A stretch of 64,000 nucleotides of DNA. Origin: Entonaema liquescens (lineage: Eukaryota; Ascomycota; Sordariomycetes; Xylariales; Xylariaceae). The stretch is taken from positions 1,116,001 to 1,180,000 of the forward strand of contig CADCSX010000008.1 in NCBI GenBank assembly GCA_902805475.1, in the 5' to 3' direction. Each line of letters begins with the position of its first letter. The first letter of the stretch is position 1. Under the pieces are notes generated by a model that was not told where the DNA came from, did no database searches, and worked only from the letters and a program-made list of their open reading frames with translations. Position numbers and translations under genes: made by a program. Shown here in pieces: positions 24,309-36,921 of the stretch.

Positions 24309-25436
24309 TTACAGGCCTACTTTTGAACCTACTAACTTTGCAATATTCATAAAGGCCTGTGCTCTTTCGCTCTCGGGTTCTGAAACCACGGTCGGCTTCC
24401 CCTTCTGGCCGTCGTCTCCAACGTTCTGATGCAATGGAATATCGCCGAGCAGGTCAATGGAATGCTCCATGCAAACTTCCTTGACACGGTCGCTGGATCC
24501 AAAGACTGCCGTATCGTGATGGCAATGTGGGCAGTTGAAGAGTGACATGTTTTGTACCAGGCCAAGCAAAGGCACATTCACCTTCTTAAACATGTTGATT
24601 CCCTTTACGGCGTCCTTTACCGCCAGTGTATGCGGCGTGGTCACAATAAGAGAACCTGTAGACAGTCTCAGTATACCTTGAGTTCGCAAGTGTTATATAT
24701 AATTCGATACGCTTACCGTCGAGTATGATCTGCTGGGTAATGCTGAGTTGTGTATCTCCAGTGCCTGGTGGCAGGTCAAGTACTAAGATGTCCAAACCGC
24801 CCCAGTCGACCTCATGAAGGAGTTGTTGCAGGGCCTTCATAACCATGAGACCGCGCCATACGACAGGTGCATCCTCACCGACTAGATAACCCATAGACAT
24901 AGTCTTAACGCCGTAATTGGACATAGGTAATAGTTGGTTATCTATGCTCTGGGCATTAGGACATTTGTGAAACATGACGAATTCGAGTATTAGAAATACA
25001 TACTGGTCGATAGTCGTGGCTCTCCGCTCAAGTCGAAGAGTGTAGGTATAGATGGCCCGAAGATATCCGTGTCGAGGATTCCGGAGCGGTAACCCATCCT
25101 TGCGAAGGCTAGAGACAGATTCGCTTCCAGGGATAGTCAGTAGATAGTAAACTCGACTGACAGAACATCGACGACTGACCAGCGACGGTGCTCTTGCCTA
25201 CTCCACCCTTTGCAGATGATACTGCGATCACCTTTGCGACATCCTTGATCTTGCGTCGCTCCGGAAGGCCACGCTGCATGCGAGGTATTGAGCCAGTTCG
25301 AGGTAGACCCTGAGACTCGAGTTGAGTATATTTATTTACTGGTTATAGAGAAAAAGAAACCGTTACTTACAAGGGGATTCTCATGGCTGAGGTTACGGAC
25401 GGTTTGGTGAAAAAGGCGGCGTTGGATAGCTGCCAT
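24309..25436 (-). CDS. ind1: Mitochondrial Fe-S P-loop ATPase Ind1/NUBPL
   Basis: Five exons, complement(24309-24655, 24717-24941, 25004-25123, 25180-25309, 25371-25436); 295 aa. A Mrp/NBP35-family ATPase needed to deliver iron-sulfur clusters to respiratory complex I. The N-terminus (MAAIQRRLFHQTVRNLS) is basic and lacks acid residues, as in a mitochondrial presequence. KGGVGKST (56-63) is the deviant Walker A. DTDIFGPSIP and DLPPGTGDTQLS are family signatures. C222-P-H-C225 binds the bridging cluster. All introns are 56-62 nt with good signals, and the gene looks intact. It shares a 504-base upstream region with bfr2 on the other strand. Confidence 0.92.
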
Positions 25437-25940
25437 TATGATATAAGTTGATTTAATATTCTAGTAGTTATAAGTTCTGAACCAAACGGTTTAGTTAAAT
25501 GAGAAAACTAGGTAGTACACATTGTACGAGGAGGTATAATAACAATTATGTGGATGATGCAATTATACGCTCACTTAGCAGCATGAACAATCCTATAGAA
25601 AAAAGACTAAGGGTTGCATTGCGTTTCTTCCTTTCTTCCTCTTGTCATTGATCTTCCTAGATACACTCACTCACTTTTATCAAATTATCTCCAGTTAAAT
25701 GACTTTAAAAGCTGGAATTGAATTGCTTACCTAAAATTCCTACCCCAATTCGATAAGATCTTGGTTAGGTAGATAGCTTTCAGGGGACCCTCGGACTTTG
25801 CTGACCCGCTAAGCCGCTAAACAGATACTGCCAGCTTCCACCGCTAAAATTTTCAGAACTTTCTTGTCGCAGCGTGGGGCCGACATCTGAACGTTTTTCT
25901 TTTGCTGATTTTTAGACAATCCATTGTTGACAATCCAGCG
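25437..25940. promoter_or_regulatory. Bidirectional promoter of ind1 and bfr2
   Basis: These 504 bases separate the start codons of two divergent housekeeping genes, so both promoters must lie here. I recognise no specific operator. Confidence 0.55.
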
Positions 25941-27816
25941 ATGTCCAAATCAAAAGGAAGAGCGCGGCAGTTTGCCGAATTGGTGGAACAGCCGGTAAAG
26001 GGTATAATCCAACTAAGTCCCATTAAAATTAATCGAAAGCTAACACTCGCGACTTCGCAATAGATCTTGATCCCGAAGCAGAAGTTCCAGATGAGGACGA
26101 CAGCAGTGGAAGCGATGAAAGTGTCGATGAACATGCAGGCACAGAACATTATGTCTCAGTAGGGTAAGATTTACTTGGGAAATCGCAGTTTCAGTCAGAC
26201 CGAACTAACTTGTCTAATAGCAAGAGCAAGCTTCGTCGCAGAGACCCTGTCGCGTTGGGGCCCCAGTATCGCGGTGCTCCTGTGAGTCGAGAAGCCCTCG
26301 AAGACGAGGAAGATGACGATGAAAGTGACGATGGTGAAGAAGAGGACGGCGACGAAGACGAATTAGAAGGGTTTGATGACCCTGATGCGGCCGATCTCGA
26401 AGTTGATCAGGACGATGAAGACGATGCAGAGATTGACAGTGACAACGCTTTCGACGAGAGCGACGAGAAGAAATTCAAGGATTTTGTGTTCAGGGGAAGC
26501 TCCCAGACTATACCCCAGAGGGGAAAGAGAGTCGCAAGACCTACAGCTGCGGATTACATGGTTTCTGACGAGGAAGACGACGAAAGCGATGGGGCGGAGC
26601 TTGATGGAGAAGACTCTGATGATTTCGACGATGAAGATGATGCTTCAGAAGAAGAAGAAGGAATCAATGGCTTTATAGATGATGAGGCGGAAGAGTCCGA
26701 GGACGAAGATGAAGAAGATGGCGAAGAAGACGAAGACGAGGAAATGGAGGATAGCGATGAAGAATTGGACGAGCAAGAAGAGAACGACGAACCCAAAGAT
26801 GCATCGCAGACCAATGGGGTGAACCGTTCAACAATCCAAGAAATGATGAATGCTAGCCAGCGTAGTGTGGCTAGTACTTTATCAACGGTAGCCCAAAAGA
26901 CGTTGCAAAAGGGAAGGCAGTCCGACAACAACGAAAGGCCTTTGATGCACTTCTCAACATCCGTATACGACTACAAAAATCACTTGTTGCAGTTAACTCA
27001 TTTGGTACCTTTGAGGAACTAGAAGGTCAATCAGAACCCTACGAAGCAGCCGAAGCGGCTGCACTCAAGCTATGGAATACTATTGATGGGTTCCGCACAA
27101 GTATTCAGTCGGACTCTTCAGGAAAGACCGGTCAAAAGAGGAAACGAATTGCCGATGCTGATACACCCAGCCAAGATATATGGGAAAATATGGAGGTTAT
27201 TGAGCAGCGCGCCATTGCTCGCCGTAGGGCAGTTCTGGAGAAATGGTCGCATAGCGCCCGGAATATAAGAATGGTGGATAGGTCATCGCGAAAATTTACC
27301 AATACGGCAGAGAAATCCTTAACTACGAGGTTGGATGAAGAGCTTGGCGCACCAGAACGACTCATCAAACGGACACAGACGCCGCGATCATGCGCCCCGG
27401 CACAAGTCGCAAAGAAAATTAATGCAGACCCTGCTATATACGACGATGCTGATTTCTATCAACTGCTATTAAAGGAGCTGGTTGACCAGCGTTCTGGAGA
27501 TACGTCCGGCGCCCCGGGCGGCCCCGCAGCGACAATTCGGTTCGCCGCCGTGAAAGAAGCGAAGGCAAAGCGGCATGTGGATACTAAGGCCAGCAAGGGT
27601 CGAAAAATGCGCTTCAACATCCACGATAAACTGCAGAATTTCATGGCGCCGGAAGATCGCCGTAGCTGGGAGCAGAACGCCATTGATCGCTTCTTTGGGA
27701 CTCTATTCGGCCAGAAACTCGTGCTAAACGAAGACGAGGACGATAAGGAGGCGTCCGATGAGGAAATGGGCGGCGCGCCGATTAGCGATGGAGGCATCCG
27801 ACTATTTAGAGACTGA
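25941..27816 (+). CDS. bfr2: Bfr2/AATF-type ribosome biogenesis factor, frameshifted
   Basis: Three exons, 25941-26001, 26064-26163 and 26221-27816, about 585 aa if one missing base is allowed for. A nucleolar SSU-processome protein. The N-terminus is MSKSKGRARQF; then KSKLRRRDPVALGPQYRGAPVSR, a long Asp/Glu tract, an AATF leucine-rich region (QRKAFDALLNIRIRLQKSL), and the C-terminal block ASKGRKMRFNIHDKLQNFM with WEQNAIDRFFGTLFGQ. The frame shifts at about 26918-26920: GGAAGGCAGTCCGA reads on to a stop at 27022. One more base in the CAG restores QVRQQRKAF and the whole 3' half. Because the yeast gene is essential, I favour an assembly error over a dead gene. The Ser-rich frame on the other strand is only the complement of the acidic tract. 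Confidence 0.88.
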
Positions 27817-30800
27817 TTTAAGCATCCTGATATCTGAGCTGTCCAATAATTCCAGAAGACAGAAGACAGAATAATTTTTGAAATAAGTATCGTCACGTAA
27901 TTTCCCAAAAAGAAAAGATTTTCCAAAGTTCGTATTGCATTCTCAAAAGTAACCCGACGATGCGCCGAGATCGACATCCAACCCCGTATTCTAACAATAC
28001 GAATGCTGGGCAAACTAGGGTACTGATAAATATCATAGACATGATTTTCTGTTCTTAATGACTGCTCTTTCGGCATATCTCATTCTTCTAACTTTCTACT
28101 TCATTTCTCATGTTTTCTAGGCTTTAAACTCATATCCTACGCCATATCAAGAGTTTAGTTTCAAAGTCAAGGAGAAACTCCTCTAGCTCTTCACCACCAC
28201 TGCCTTCACCACAGCCACTATGTTACATCTAAAGAAGGCCTCACATAAGGGCTGATAAATAATGCTCCGATATCCCTTTAAGGAGGAAGGGTGCAGATGA
28301 ACCTACAAATGACGGCCTTGTCGGAGACGACTGTTACCTGGAGTCGGGATCCCAATCGCGGTTCACTAATCCCTTTCTTAGCCACGCCTTTCATCTAGTC
28401 ACTGCAGAGATAGTGGTGACGCACCATTCAAACATACCATGGAAGATTATCCAGACTATAGTCCTATCATCATCACATAATCTTCGAGGGTAAAGTATCG
28501 TTACTATTACCTATTCTACGAGGTTCTGACAAACACCGGCAGCCTCGAAATCACCTTTATCGAGCCCATTGCGGTAGGGCATCGTTACGCTAGGGATGTT
28601 TACCTAGCACGGACAACGTTGGATGTATCGTTACACCATCAACCACCTATAACCTAATCGCAACTTGGGCCTTTACTACCTAACCCATCGTTGTTCTCAT
28701 GACACAACAAAGGACAACGGGTATCATTGATATCTATGTTGGCTCTAGTCACCCTAGCGAAGCGCCGGTGGTTGCTTCTTATGCCAGGGTTCTTCGCGGG
28801 GAGACGTGTGTAGAGCACGATGTGACTGCATCCATCCTGCTATATGCATCGGTGTTGGACATGTGCAGTGCATATGCAACGCCATATTTGGTTGAAACAG
28901 CCAGTCTATCTTAGGTACTCATGGAGCCACAGTGCTACGAGAAGGCGGACTAACAAACCCCTTCCTAAGCTGCAAAATGCTTACATATAGAATTACTAAC
29001 GGAGATAGGGGCAAACAACGCGTAAGAACAAGCTTTGTTCAGAGCCGGAGATTACTCGCCGCGTGGTCATGCGACTGGCACATTACAAGTTAGACTATTT
29101 TACCAAAGATGAATTCGAATACCGAGAACCGTTGATAATCCTGGATACGTTACGTGGTTTAGTTACCTGGATAGCCTCTGATCTTGTAGCTTGGCTCCAG
29201 CATGCAGCTGTCACCCGCATGTTGGCCTCCTGTATGACCAGCATACAGTAATGAGTTGGAGTTAAGTCGTGGCCCGAATCAGCAGCTTTTCCGAAGAAAT
29301 TCAAATTGACCGTCGCCAGAATCTGGTAGAATTCCTTAAGGCGGTTTACAATATTTTATCAAGTCCCCGGCCGGCGCTTCTTCGGCCTCAACGAGCTTCC
29401 CGTTTCGGATTAAAATAAAAATCTATCTACGGTAAAAAATTATCCGCGGTCTTGGGCTTGCGCATGTTCTCCAATCACATCGCGTATATCTTATTCGCAG
29501 GAAACATTTCATCTGAAGTTAGGATCCCTGTCGAATTAAGCACGCGGTCCGGCGCAGGTACAAGATTAAGCATCATTCAATCAGCTGCTCCGCTGGAAAT
29601 CCAAGACATGTTAAGGTCGACCCACACAGCATCTAGATCGCACCGCATGTGAATTCTACCACGAGGGCTTGGAGCAGATAGATTCTCCGGTGGGGATAGA
29701 TCGTCAGAGGGTGTGTTTGTGAGGTTGTGAGTTGTTTATACCAAACAAATAGCCTTACAACCGTCATCTGCCTATTTTCTCCTAGACCTCAATACTCATA
29801 TACTGTATCTTCGAGGCTGACCCGGTAGTTGAATGACTCGGCCTTGGTTGGGATGATAATATGTCCCGCCTCCAAATGTTTGACTTCTTTAGCATGCGGG
29901 GCATCCGTCTGGGGATCTGCAACCAGTACCGATCTGGCGCGCCATCTGCGATTTGGGACCTTGCGCCGCGATCATGTCGGACTTTTTAACCTTCATTGGA
30001 ATGTCGTTATATTTGACACATCCCGGCGCCCAATCACGTCTGTCCGCGTTACCTAGCAGCTTTTGTGTAGCCATGTCAAGTTGACTGTCTGCCCAATTCT
30101 ATAACCTCATACCCCTTAATCATCCCCCATGAACCCCCGTGGGTCACGTCGACTTACCAATAAGCCACGCGCCTCAACTTTAAACTTACCTACTTGCATG
30201 CCACTACTTACCGACGACTTTTTCTGCTGCTTTTTTAAGATCGCAAAGTAGGGCCTGGGGTCCGGGAATGCAACTCGAGCGTGTAACTCGACCGCTCCCG
30301 GACTATCATGTTGTATGATCCCGGCCCCGCCAGTGCAATCTTACTTCCACAACGCCGTTATGAGTCCCCAGCCCATACTGGTGGTCTAGACGCGTGTAGA
30401 GTTCCTTACCTCCTATCTGTGCTCCGGTGATGGTACATGGGCGCTCGAGACCCTGGTCACCTTCCCTTTCTAAGCTCACGAGAACTTCAGTTCTTCACGC
30501 AGGTTGGCGCTAGATTTCTCATTCTTCGAGACGGCTTGCGCGGGTTCCTTTCTACTCGCTTCTACCCCTACCCACCTCTAATGACTATGCCTATCTACTT
30601 AATTATATATAATAGGAGATCCACCTCCATCTAGTGATGAAGGACGATCATCGCCTTAAGCATACCGCAGTCTATACAGCTGGTCTATGACTTACACTCC
30701 TTATTACCCAATTCAGTTCTACAAGTGTACATATTCCTACAACGTCATTCTCATTCCATCTATCTTATCTTTATAAGTCAATCCTTATCTCTATAACAAG
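27817..30800. other. 3-kb gene-free stretch
   Basis: Nearly 3 kb of normal base composition with only short, motif-free frames (for example 28699-28914, 29063-29251, 29829-30056). I see no tRNA, no repeat and no broken gene that I can name. The last 150 bases are pyrimidine-rich and probably carry the GH16 promoter and 5' UTR. Confidence 0.5.
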
Positions 30801-31736
30801 ATGTTCGTGAAGGTACTTGCTTCCCTGCTAGCCGTAGCAGCATCGACGGTGTCAGCCGAGGGCGCACCGGGCTATGGGGGCTTCAGGACCGTTTGGGCAG
30901 AGACATTCGACGGCGCGGCAGGTTCTTCGGTCAATGGCAACAATTGGAACATCATAACTGGCCTCAAGGTCAACAATGAATGGCAAGACTATACTACGTC
31001 CACGCAGAACCTACAGCTTAGCGGCGGCGCCACCGTGCAGATCGTACCTCGTAAGGATGGCAGCGGGAAGTGGACTTCGGCACGTATCGAGTCCAAATAT
31101 ACCTTCACGCCGCCAGCGGGTACGCAGACGATGGCCGAGGCTAGGCTACGGTTTGGCGACAACAACATCGCGAACAAGCAGGGTATCTGGCCCGCGTTCT
31201 GGCTCCTCGGAAACTCAATCCATAATGGTGTAGCGTGGCCGACGTGTGGCGAGCTAGATATCATGGAAACAGTTAACGGACAGCTAACAGGCCACGGCAC
31301 GGTCCACTGCGATGTGTATCCCGGAGGTGTATGCAACGAGTCTACTGGTATCGGTGGTACTATCGGTATCCCCGACCAGAGCTGGCACAACTGGCGTATC
31401 GTCTGGGACCGTCGTGCCAACAGCTGGACTGGCGAGACAATTACCTGGTTCATGGATGGCCGACAGTTCCACCAGATCTCAGGCTCTCGTATCAACAACC
31501 AGAACGTCTGGAACTCGCTTGCCAACTCGCCCATGTTCTTCATTCTTAACGTCGCTGTCGGTGGTGACTGGGTAAGTTTAGTTATTTGCTCTTTTTGAAA
31601 TTACCTATTAGAAACATCAGGTTCAGCTTGCTAACAGAGTCATGTAATATAGCCCGGCGCACCGAACGGCAACACTCAGGATGGCTACGGCAGCATGATG
31701 GAGGTCGCGTACGTCGCGCACTATATCGCCAACTAA
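30801..31736 (+). CDS. Secreted GH16 endo-beta-1,3(4)-glucanase-like
   Basis: Two exons, 30801-31571 and 31653-31736; 284 aa. A laminarinase/licheninase-type enzyme acting on beta-1,3 or mixed-linked glucan outside the cell. Residues 1-19 are a typical signal peptide ending ASTVSA. The catalytic motif GELDIMETV holds E151, D153 and E156, matching the GH16 ExDxxE signature. WPAFWLLG before it and FHQISG, FFILNVAVGGDW after it are family blocks. The single intron (80 nt) follows GGDW, and the last exon ends in MEVAYVAHYIAN. Intact and of family length. Preference for fungal or plant glucan is not readable. Confidence 0.92.
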
Positions 31737-32313
31737 TGAATCCATGGTATTGGAACGGAAAGGCGAGGGGGGACGGGGTTCAGGGGGGAGTTTAGGTTGA
31801 GAACTCGGACGAGCGGGAAATATTCTTGCATTCTTTGTCCTTCGCTGCTTGCACATATTTTGAACTTCTTGCATATGCATCCATTCGCTTCTTGTATATA
31901 CTTGCGGAGGATTTTGTATATACTTCACATGCCTTCTTATCTATTTTTTATCAATCAATCAAGAGTACGGGCAGTCATAAGCCAATGTTAATGTTGTTGT
32001 GCTTTGGTACCCACTAACCTAGTGATTAAGGGAAACTTTAGTCTACCTAAGTCCAAACAACTAGTACTTCGCATACGTGTATCATGAGCTGCTTGAGCTT
32101 TATTCCGTTGATTCACTAAAAGTCTTATGGGTCCTAGGCTTTAGGCTACCATGCCCTTGCCTTAGGTACCTTAGGTACCTAACCCTATTTAGGATAAAGC
32201 TACTATATTAGTTCCCCCAGCTTCGCGTCTTGTCACGTCTTTCGCTCACACTTTCATCCTTATCCTACTCTTCATTCCGCCAATACCCCACGTTTTACTC
32301 GTCCCGATTTGCC
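31737..32313. other. Intergenic, nothing recognised
   Basis: A 577-base gap before the FunK1 relic. Repeats of the word taggtacct occur at about 32163-32182. No gene seen. Confidence 0.45.
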
Positions 32314-34676
32314 ATGGCCGATACAGATCAAGATAGATTGAATATCATTAAAAACAATCCCATCGAGAATGGCCTCGACGAATTTCTCGCATCACTCGCT
32401 TCTTTTTGCGAGAGTAACAACATCATATTTGGGGACTTTGATCAGCTTGATGACAAAGGTAAATAGTTCGACCTTGTTACGATCCACTATGATAACAATG
32501 CTTTAGATATTCAAAACACTATTATAACCCTTCTCTTAGCGTTACAACAGCTTCCGGTAGCTCGTTTACTTTGATTTGGCACCTCTAATTTGCTGAGCCA
32601 ACTATTCAGATATGCTTCTACAGTCGTATCCGACGAATTTCACTATGATCGTGCTATATCATTATTGCAAGCAGTTGTTAACAAAAAGCCCGATGAAGAG
32701 ATTTGGGCTCAAGTTTGTTATACTATTACTGAGACCACGTTGCTGCCCCAAACGGTAGCCTCTCTCCAATAGAACCCATGGATTCGTAATACCAGTAGCT
32801 TCGCGGACTCCTCTGAGCACCGGACCTATATGAATGCTGTCCTCGAAAAGGAGCTTGGCGCTTTACATATTGGGCTCGACCGGTTCCACGACGTGTTTTT
32901 TGAGGACGTAGCAAGTCTTCGGACGGCATCCGAGGCTACTTTTGCCGAATGTAGTAAAGCGGGTAGCCCACTCTTTGCCAACGGCTGGGTTGGGTGGCCA
33001 CCGCAAGCTAAGGAGAAGGATGTTTTAGGCTGGTTCCAACGTATTATTCCGCAACTTTCACTACTAGCGCAGAACCATCACATTGCAAACGCCCCAGCTC
33101 GAAGGCTCGTTGCACAGCTTAATAGCCCCCTCAGGGATTGGACATCAAAATACGGGTTGGGTATCGGCTTCGTCAACGGCTCTGAGGATGGGAAATCGGA
33201 GTATCACAGGTCCGAAATTCTCATTCCGGGGGAGCTCAAGAGTGACCCGAATGCTGATAAGTCTAGAACGTGGCTCGATATTGGGCAATATGCAAAAGAA
33301 GTACTATTTTCCCAAGATACTCGTCGATTTGTCATGGGTTTTACGCTCTGTGGGCCTCTTATGAGGGTATGGATGTTTGATCGTTTGGGCGGGATCGCAT
33401 CCGATCAATTCGATATTAATCAAAACGGACTCCGGTTCGTGTTAACGATACTTGGATTTCTTTGAATGAACGAGCAGCAGCTGGGGTTCGACCCTACGAT
33501 TGTTACAATGGGCAACGAACAATATATCGAAATCTCACGTCATGGTTTATCCGAACGCCTTATTTTCGACGGGCTTATACGGCGCGCGCCGTGTATTGCT
33601 GGTCGGGCAACGACTGGAAAGCTCATAGCGAGCGAGATCCCAGTGTCACCCTCGTCATTAAAGACTCCTGGCAGTATACAGAACGTGAAGAAGAAGGTGT
33701 GTTGCTTAAGCAAGCAACTAACAAGGGTGTGATAAATATAGCACGGTACTATTACCACTATACTATCCAGGTATCCGGGACTATTGACGATGTACGAGAC
33801 AATGTACGAAAAGGGATAGATGTTACGACGACGGGAAACTACCACCTGGCACGTTCGATGACCCCACGTACAACTACGGTTGCATCAAGTTCCCAAGAAA
33901 GCCGCAGTATGTTCAGTCGAAAGCGACCGGCTAATCAGACTGAAGCGGCCTTTTCACTAAACAAGCGATCCTGCTCAGGTTCTCCAACGAAAGTTGAACC
34001 CAGTGAGCTGCATAACCGAGTCCATCGTCGCGTCATTCTCCGTGATTATGGAAAGCCCATCTTTTGCGCTAGGTCTCACACTACAATGTTAGTTGCCCTA
34101 GAACAATGTATTGAAGGACACCGATCACTGTTGAAAGCTGGTATTCTACACCGCGATATATCAATCAACAACCTTATGATTAGTGAAAATAGGGACAATA
34201 TTTCCGGGTTTTTGATCGATTTAGATCTCGCTATTGTGGTGCAGCGAGATAGAGTTTCGCGCACTAAGGGCAAAACCGGCACAAGAGTGTTTATGGCGAT
34301 TGGGGCGCTTCGGGGTGAACAACATTCTTTTATGCATGACCTCGAATCTTTCTTCTGGGTGCTTTGTTGGCTCTGTATCTATTATGATGGGCCGGGCAGG
34401 GAGATTAAGAGAAACCCGTTAGAACGTTGGAACTACATGAATGATGACGATCTCGCCTTTCTAAAACAGGGCTGGATTAGTGACGAAGCGGATTTCATAA
34501 GGAATACAAAAAAGCTTTTCACTATATATTACCAGCCGTTAATCCCATACGTCAACGGATTACGGAGGGTTGTGTTTCCGGAAGGCAAGAGATGGCAGAG
34601 AGGAGATGAGGCACTATATTCTCATATGCAAGCTATCCTGCGCGACGCTCAGGCAGATCCAAATGTACGGGGGTGA
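32314..34676 (+). pseudogene. FunK1-family kinase pseudogene
   Basis: A relic of the fungal-specific FunK1 protein-kinase-like family. Exon 1 (MADTDQDRLN...) ends at a GTAAAT donor at 32459. Family sequence then continues in one frame through stops at 32572 (TGA), 32770 (TAG) and 33463 (TGA). Around 33613-33619 it changes frame, apparently losing four bases between RATT and WKAH, and continues to 34676. Recognisable blocks: NPWIRNTSSF, KEKDVLGWF, IKDSWQYTEREEEG, then the kinase core HRDISINNLMI (catalytic loop), IDLDLAI (DFG equivalent), TGTRVFMAI and HDLESFFWVLCW. Three stops and one indel make a functional product unlikely. The TAG fits a CAG to TAG change, as RIP makes, but the region is not generally AT-rich. 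Confidence 0.88.
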
Positions 34677-36484
34677 ATGAATTCCTGTGAATACCTAAGT
34701 ATCAGGTCAGTGCATCGCTCCGGTAGAGAATATCTACTTAACTGGTACCATCAAAGTACCTAAAGGACATGGGCCGCAACGGAGGTAATGGGTTGAAGAG
34801 TGATGTAGCGGCCAGAGCAAAGCACGAGAAATTCCACGACAAGATGAGCATGGGCGAGAATACTGCGAACATTCTTAGCACAGGATCCCATTCCGCCGAC
34901 TAAGAAGGGCCTAGCCGAGATATACGACATATCTCTTAAGGCAGATTATAATGATATTGAGGGTTTATAATATGGTGAAGCACAATGCGCGGTCGTATTA
35001 TCGCCAGTTTCTATGAGTCCGGTCTTACTATTAACGAGAAGGATACTGCTTCTCTCTTTCGACTTATTAATATTCCGTCGTTTTCAGCCCACCTGGGAGG
35101 TTTCACTACCGTAGGTGAGTTCTCTAAGTTTCCTAAATCAGTTTACCTGGCACATTGAATTGGTGAGTATCCCGTCGGTCGATTTTGTAAGTGGTCTAGG
35201 ACCCCAGACATCAATGCTCTAGGTATAGGGGCCTATTGCAGCTCTCTAAAGGGCCGGAAGTCCAACCTAATTGAGTAGATATCAGCTAGTGAAGTCCCAG
35301 TCTCTATGGCTGCTTTTCTTACTGCCTATAGATTTTCGAGTTTCTCATTCTATATTCCTTTTTTCTAGAGCTTTTTTGACCATTCTATTGGCCGGGATTT
35401 AACTAGAGGTATAAGCTTGTAGTCTGCTCCTCTATACTACCGCACTTGGCATGTATTTCAAGACCACATTGTAGTGCTTCAGGAAGCTATTAGGATAAAC
35501 GAAGGTCGTGTAGTGTTGCCTATCGAAATATATCGCTCGCATTCTTATACAACCAGTCTTATTCCAGAGTGTTTCATTGTATACGCTATTTTCTACACCA
35601 AAATCGAATTCCTCCGTGTTTAGACTAAGCTGACTATCCCATCCGCATTGCTTCCATTTGCGTAGTACCCGATATAATATTCTCAATATTCAGGCATGAT
35701 ACATCGTCTATACCTATATTCATACCTAATATAATGTTACCTATTAACGTTGAAACATTGCAGCAGTAATCTCCTATAACCAATTCCGCACTTACAGGAT
35801 GATGTGCCTTCTATGCTAGGTAGTAACAAACAGCATAAACTGAATTCTCAGGCACGTAGGCTCCCAATGTATCATGATCACTAGTTAGTAACCCAAACGA
35901 GAATAGACCTTCCCGTTTTATTTGCATTTCATTTATATTCGTAAGATATCAAAGACCCGTGCCGAAATTTCGTCATAATGCAGCTTCTTGCGATCCTAGC
36001 ACGCTTGCTTCACATTGGACAATGATCGCGGTTAATCATGCCGGCTAATCGCCTCGACTACCCCCCTCTGACACTTGAGATAGCTAGTTGTCGTCATGGG
36101 GAAGGTCCCTATATGCTGCTTATAGAGCCGCACTGTAGATAAAGGGTAGCCATCTTGGCCAGTAACTTTATCTATCTAACCTGCCTATCTGAGGCGGTCT
36201 CGTGAGTCCTTTTCTTAATTCATGAGGGGAGTCTCTATGTCGGGCCATCAATATCCCTGTCACGTCCTGTAGTAGTGTAATAAGCTTATCTTGCCGTGTG
36301 CCGATTAAGGGGGAACACATGTTGAACCAAAGGACCGAAAAGGGATAGGAACAAGATTCAGTTGATATCAGGTAATTAGCTCTCAGGATCCATAGTTCGA
36401 TATAAAGGCGCGAGGTAGACGCCATCCTCGAATCTTAACTTTATGTCTGTAAACATCTGAGGATATTCCTGTACTGCTGTAAAT
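34677..36484. other. 1.8-kb gene-free stretch
   Basis: Mixed composition with only short frames. A 44-codon ATG frame near 34769 and a minus frame at 35432-35686 have no motif that I know. The stretch around 34980-35400 reads like decayed coding sequence but I cannot assign it. Confidence 0.4.
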
Positions 36485-36921
36485 ATGAGCCTCAAGATTA
36501 TCCAAGGGTTGGCCTTCGCCCTATGTGTCACTGCTGCCACGGACATGTCTCCCGGTGATCCCGATTTCTACAACACTGTCGCCGATATATACTCTGGCCC
36601 GGATTGTGGCGAAGAAAGCTTTGTTTGGGCGGACCCCATATTTGGGAGAGGTGGGAATTGCCAGCCTCTCGATAGACACGACAATACCCCCGATATTCTC
36701 AGTTACAGGGCTACCGACATCTATCCTGATTGTATAGGTGCGTCATAAATTGTTGTTTATTCCCCGATGAAATTGCTAAGGTTAGGTACTCATAAGTTAC
36801 ACTCTATACGGATACCGAGTGCAAAAGTACACCATACCCAGCAGAGGTGAACCAATGCATTCAAGCGGGCATTCCTTTCGTCAGTGCTTTCGTTCAGTGC
36901 CCATTCTCAATCAACCCATAA
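36485..36921 (+). CDS. Small secreted cysteine-rich protein
   Basis: Two exons, 36485-36737 and 36797-36921; 125 aa. Residues 1-18 (MSLKIIQGLAFALCVTAA) are a signal peptide. The mature part is about 107 aa with six Cys (contexts DCG, NCQ, DCI, ECK, QCI, QCP), an even number suited to three disulfides. The 59-nt intron interrupts the third of these; spliced exon 2 adds the last three Cys and ends FSINP. I know no family for it. Size, secretion and Cys content fit a candidate effector or defence-type protein, by inference only. It lies alone between gene-free stretches. Confidence 0.7.

Noticed and set aside
26554..26931. Ser-rich 125-codon minus frame
   Set aside because: Produced by the complement of the Asp/Glu codons of bfr2.
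34769..34903. 44-codon frame beginning MGRNGGNGLKSD
   Set aside because: Superficially like a small basic protein, but no family match that I can defend and no clear splice context.
35432..35686. 84-codon minus frame
   Set aside because: No motif, poor codon structure, in a region of decayed sequence.
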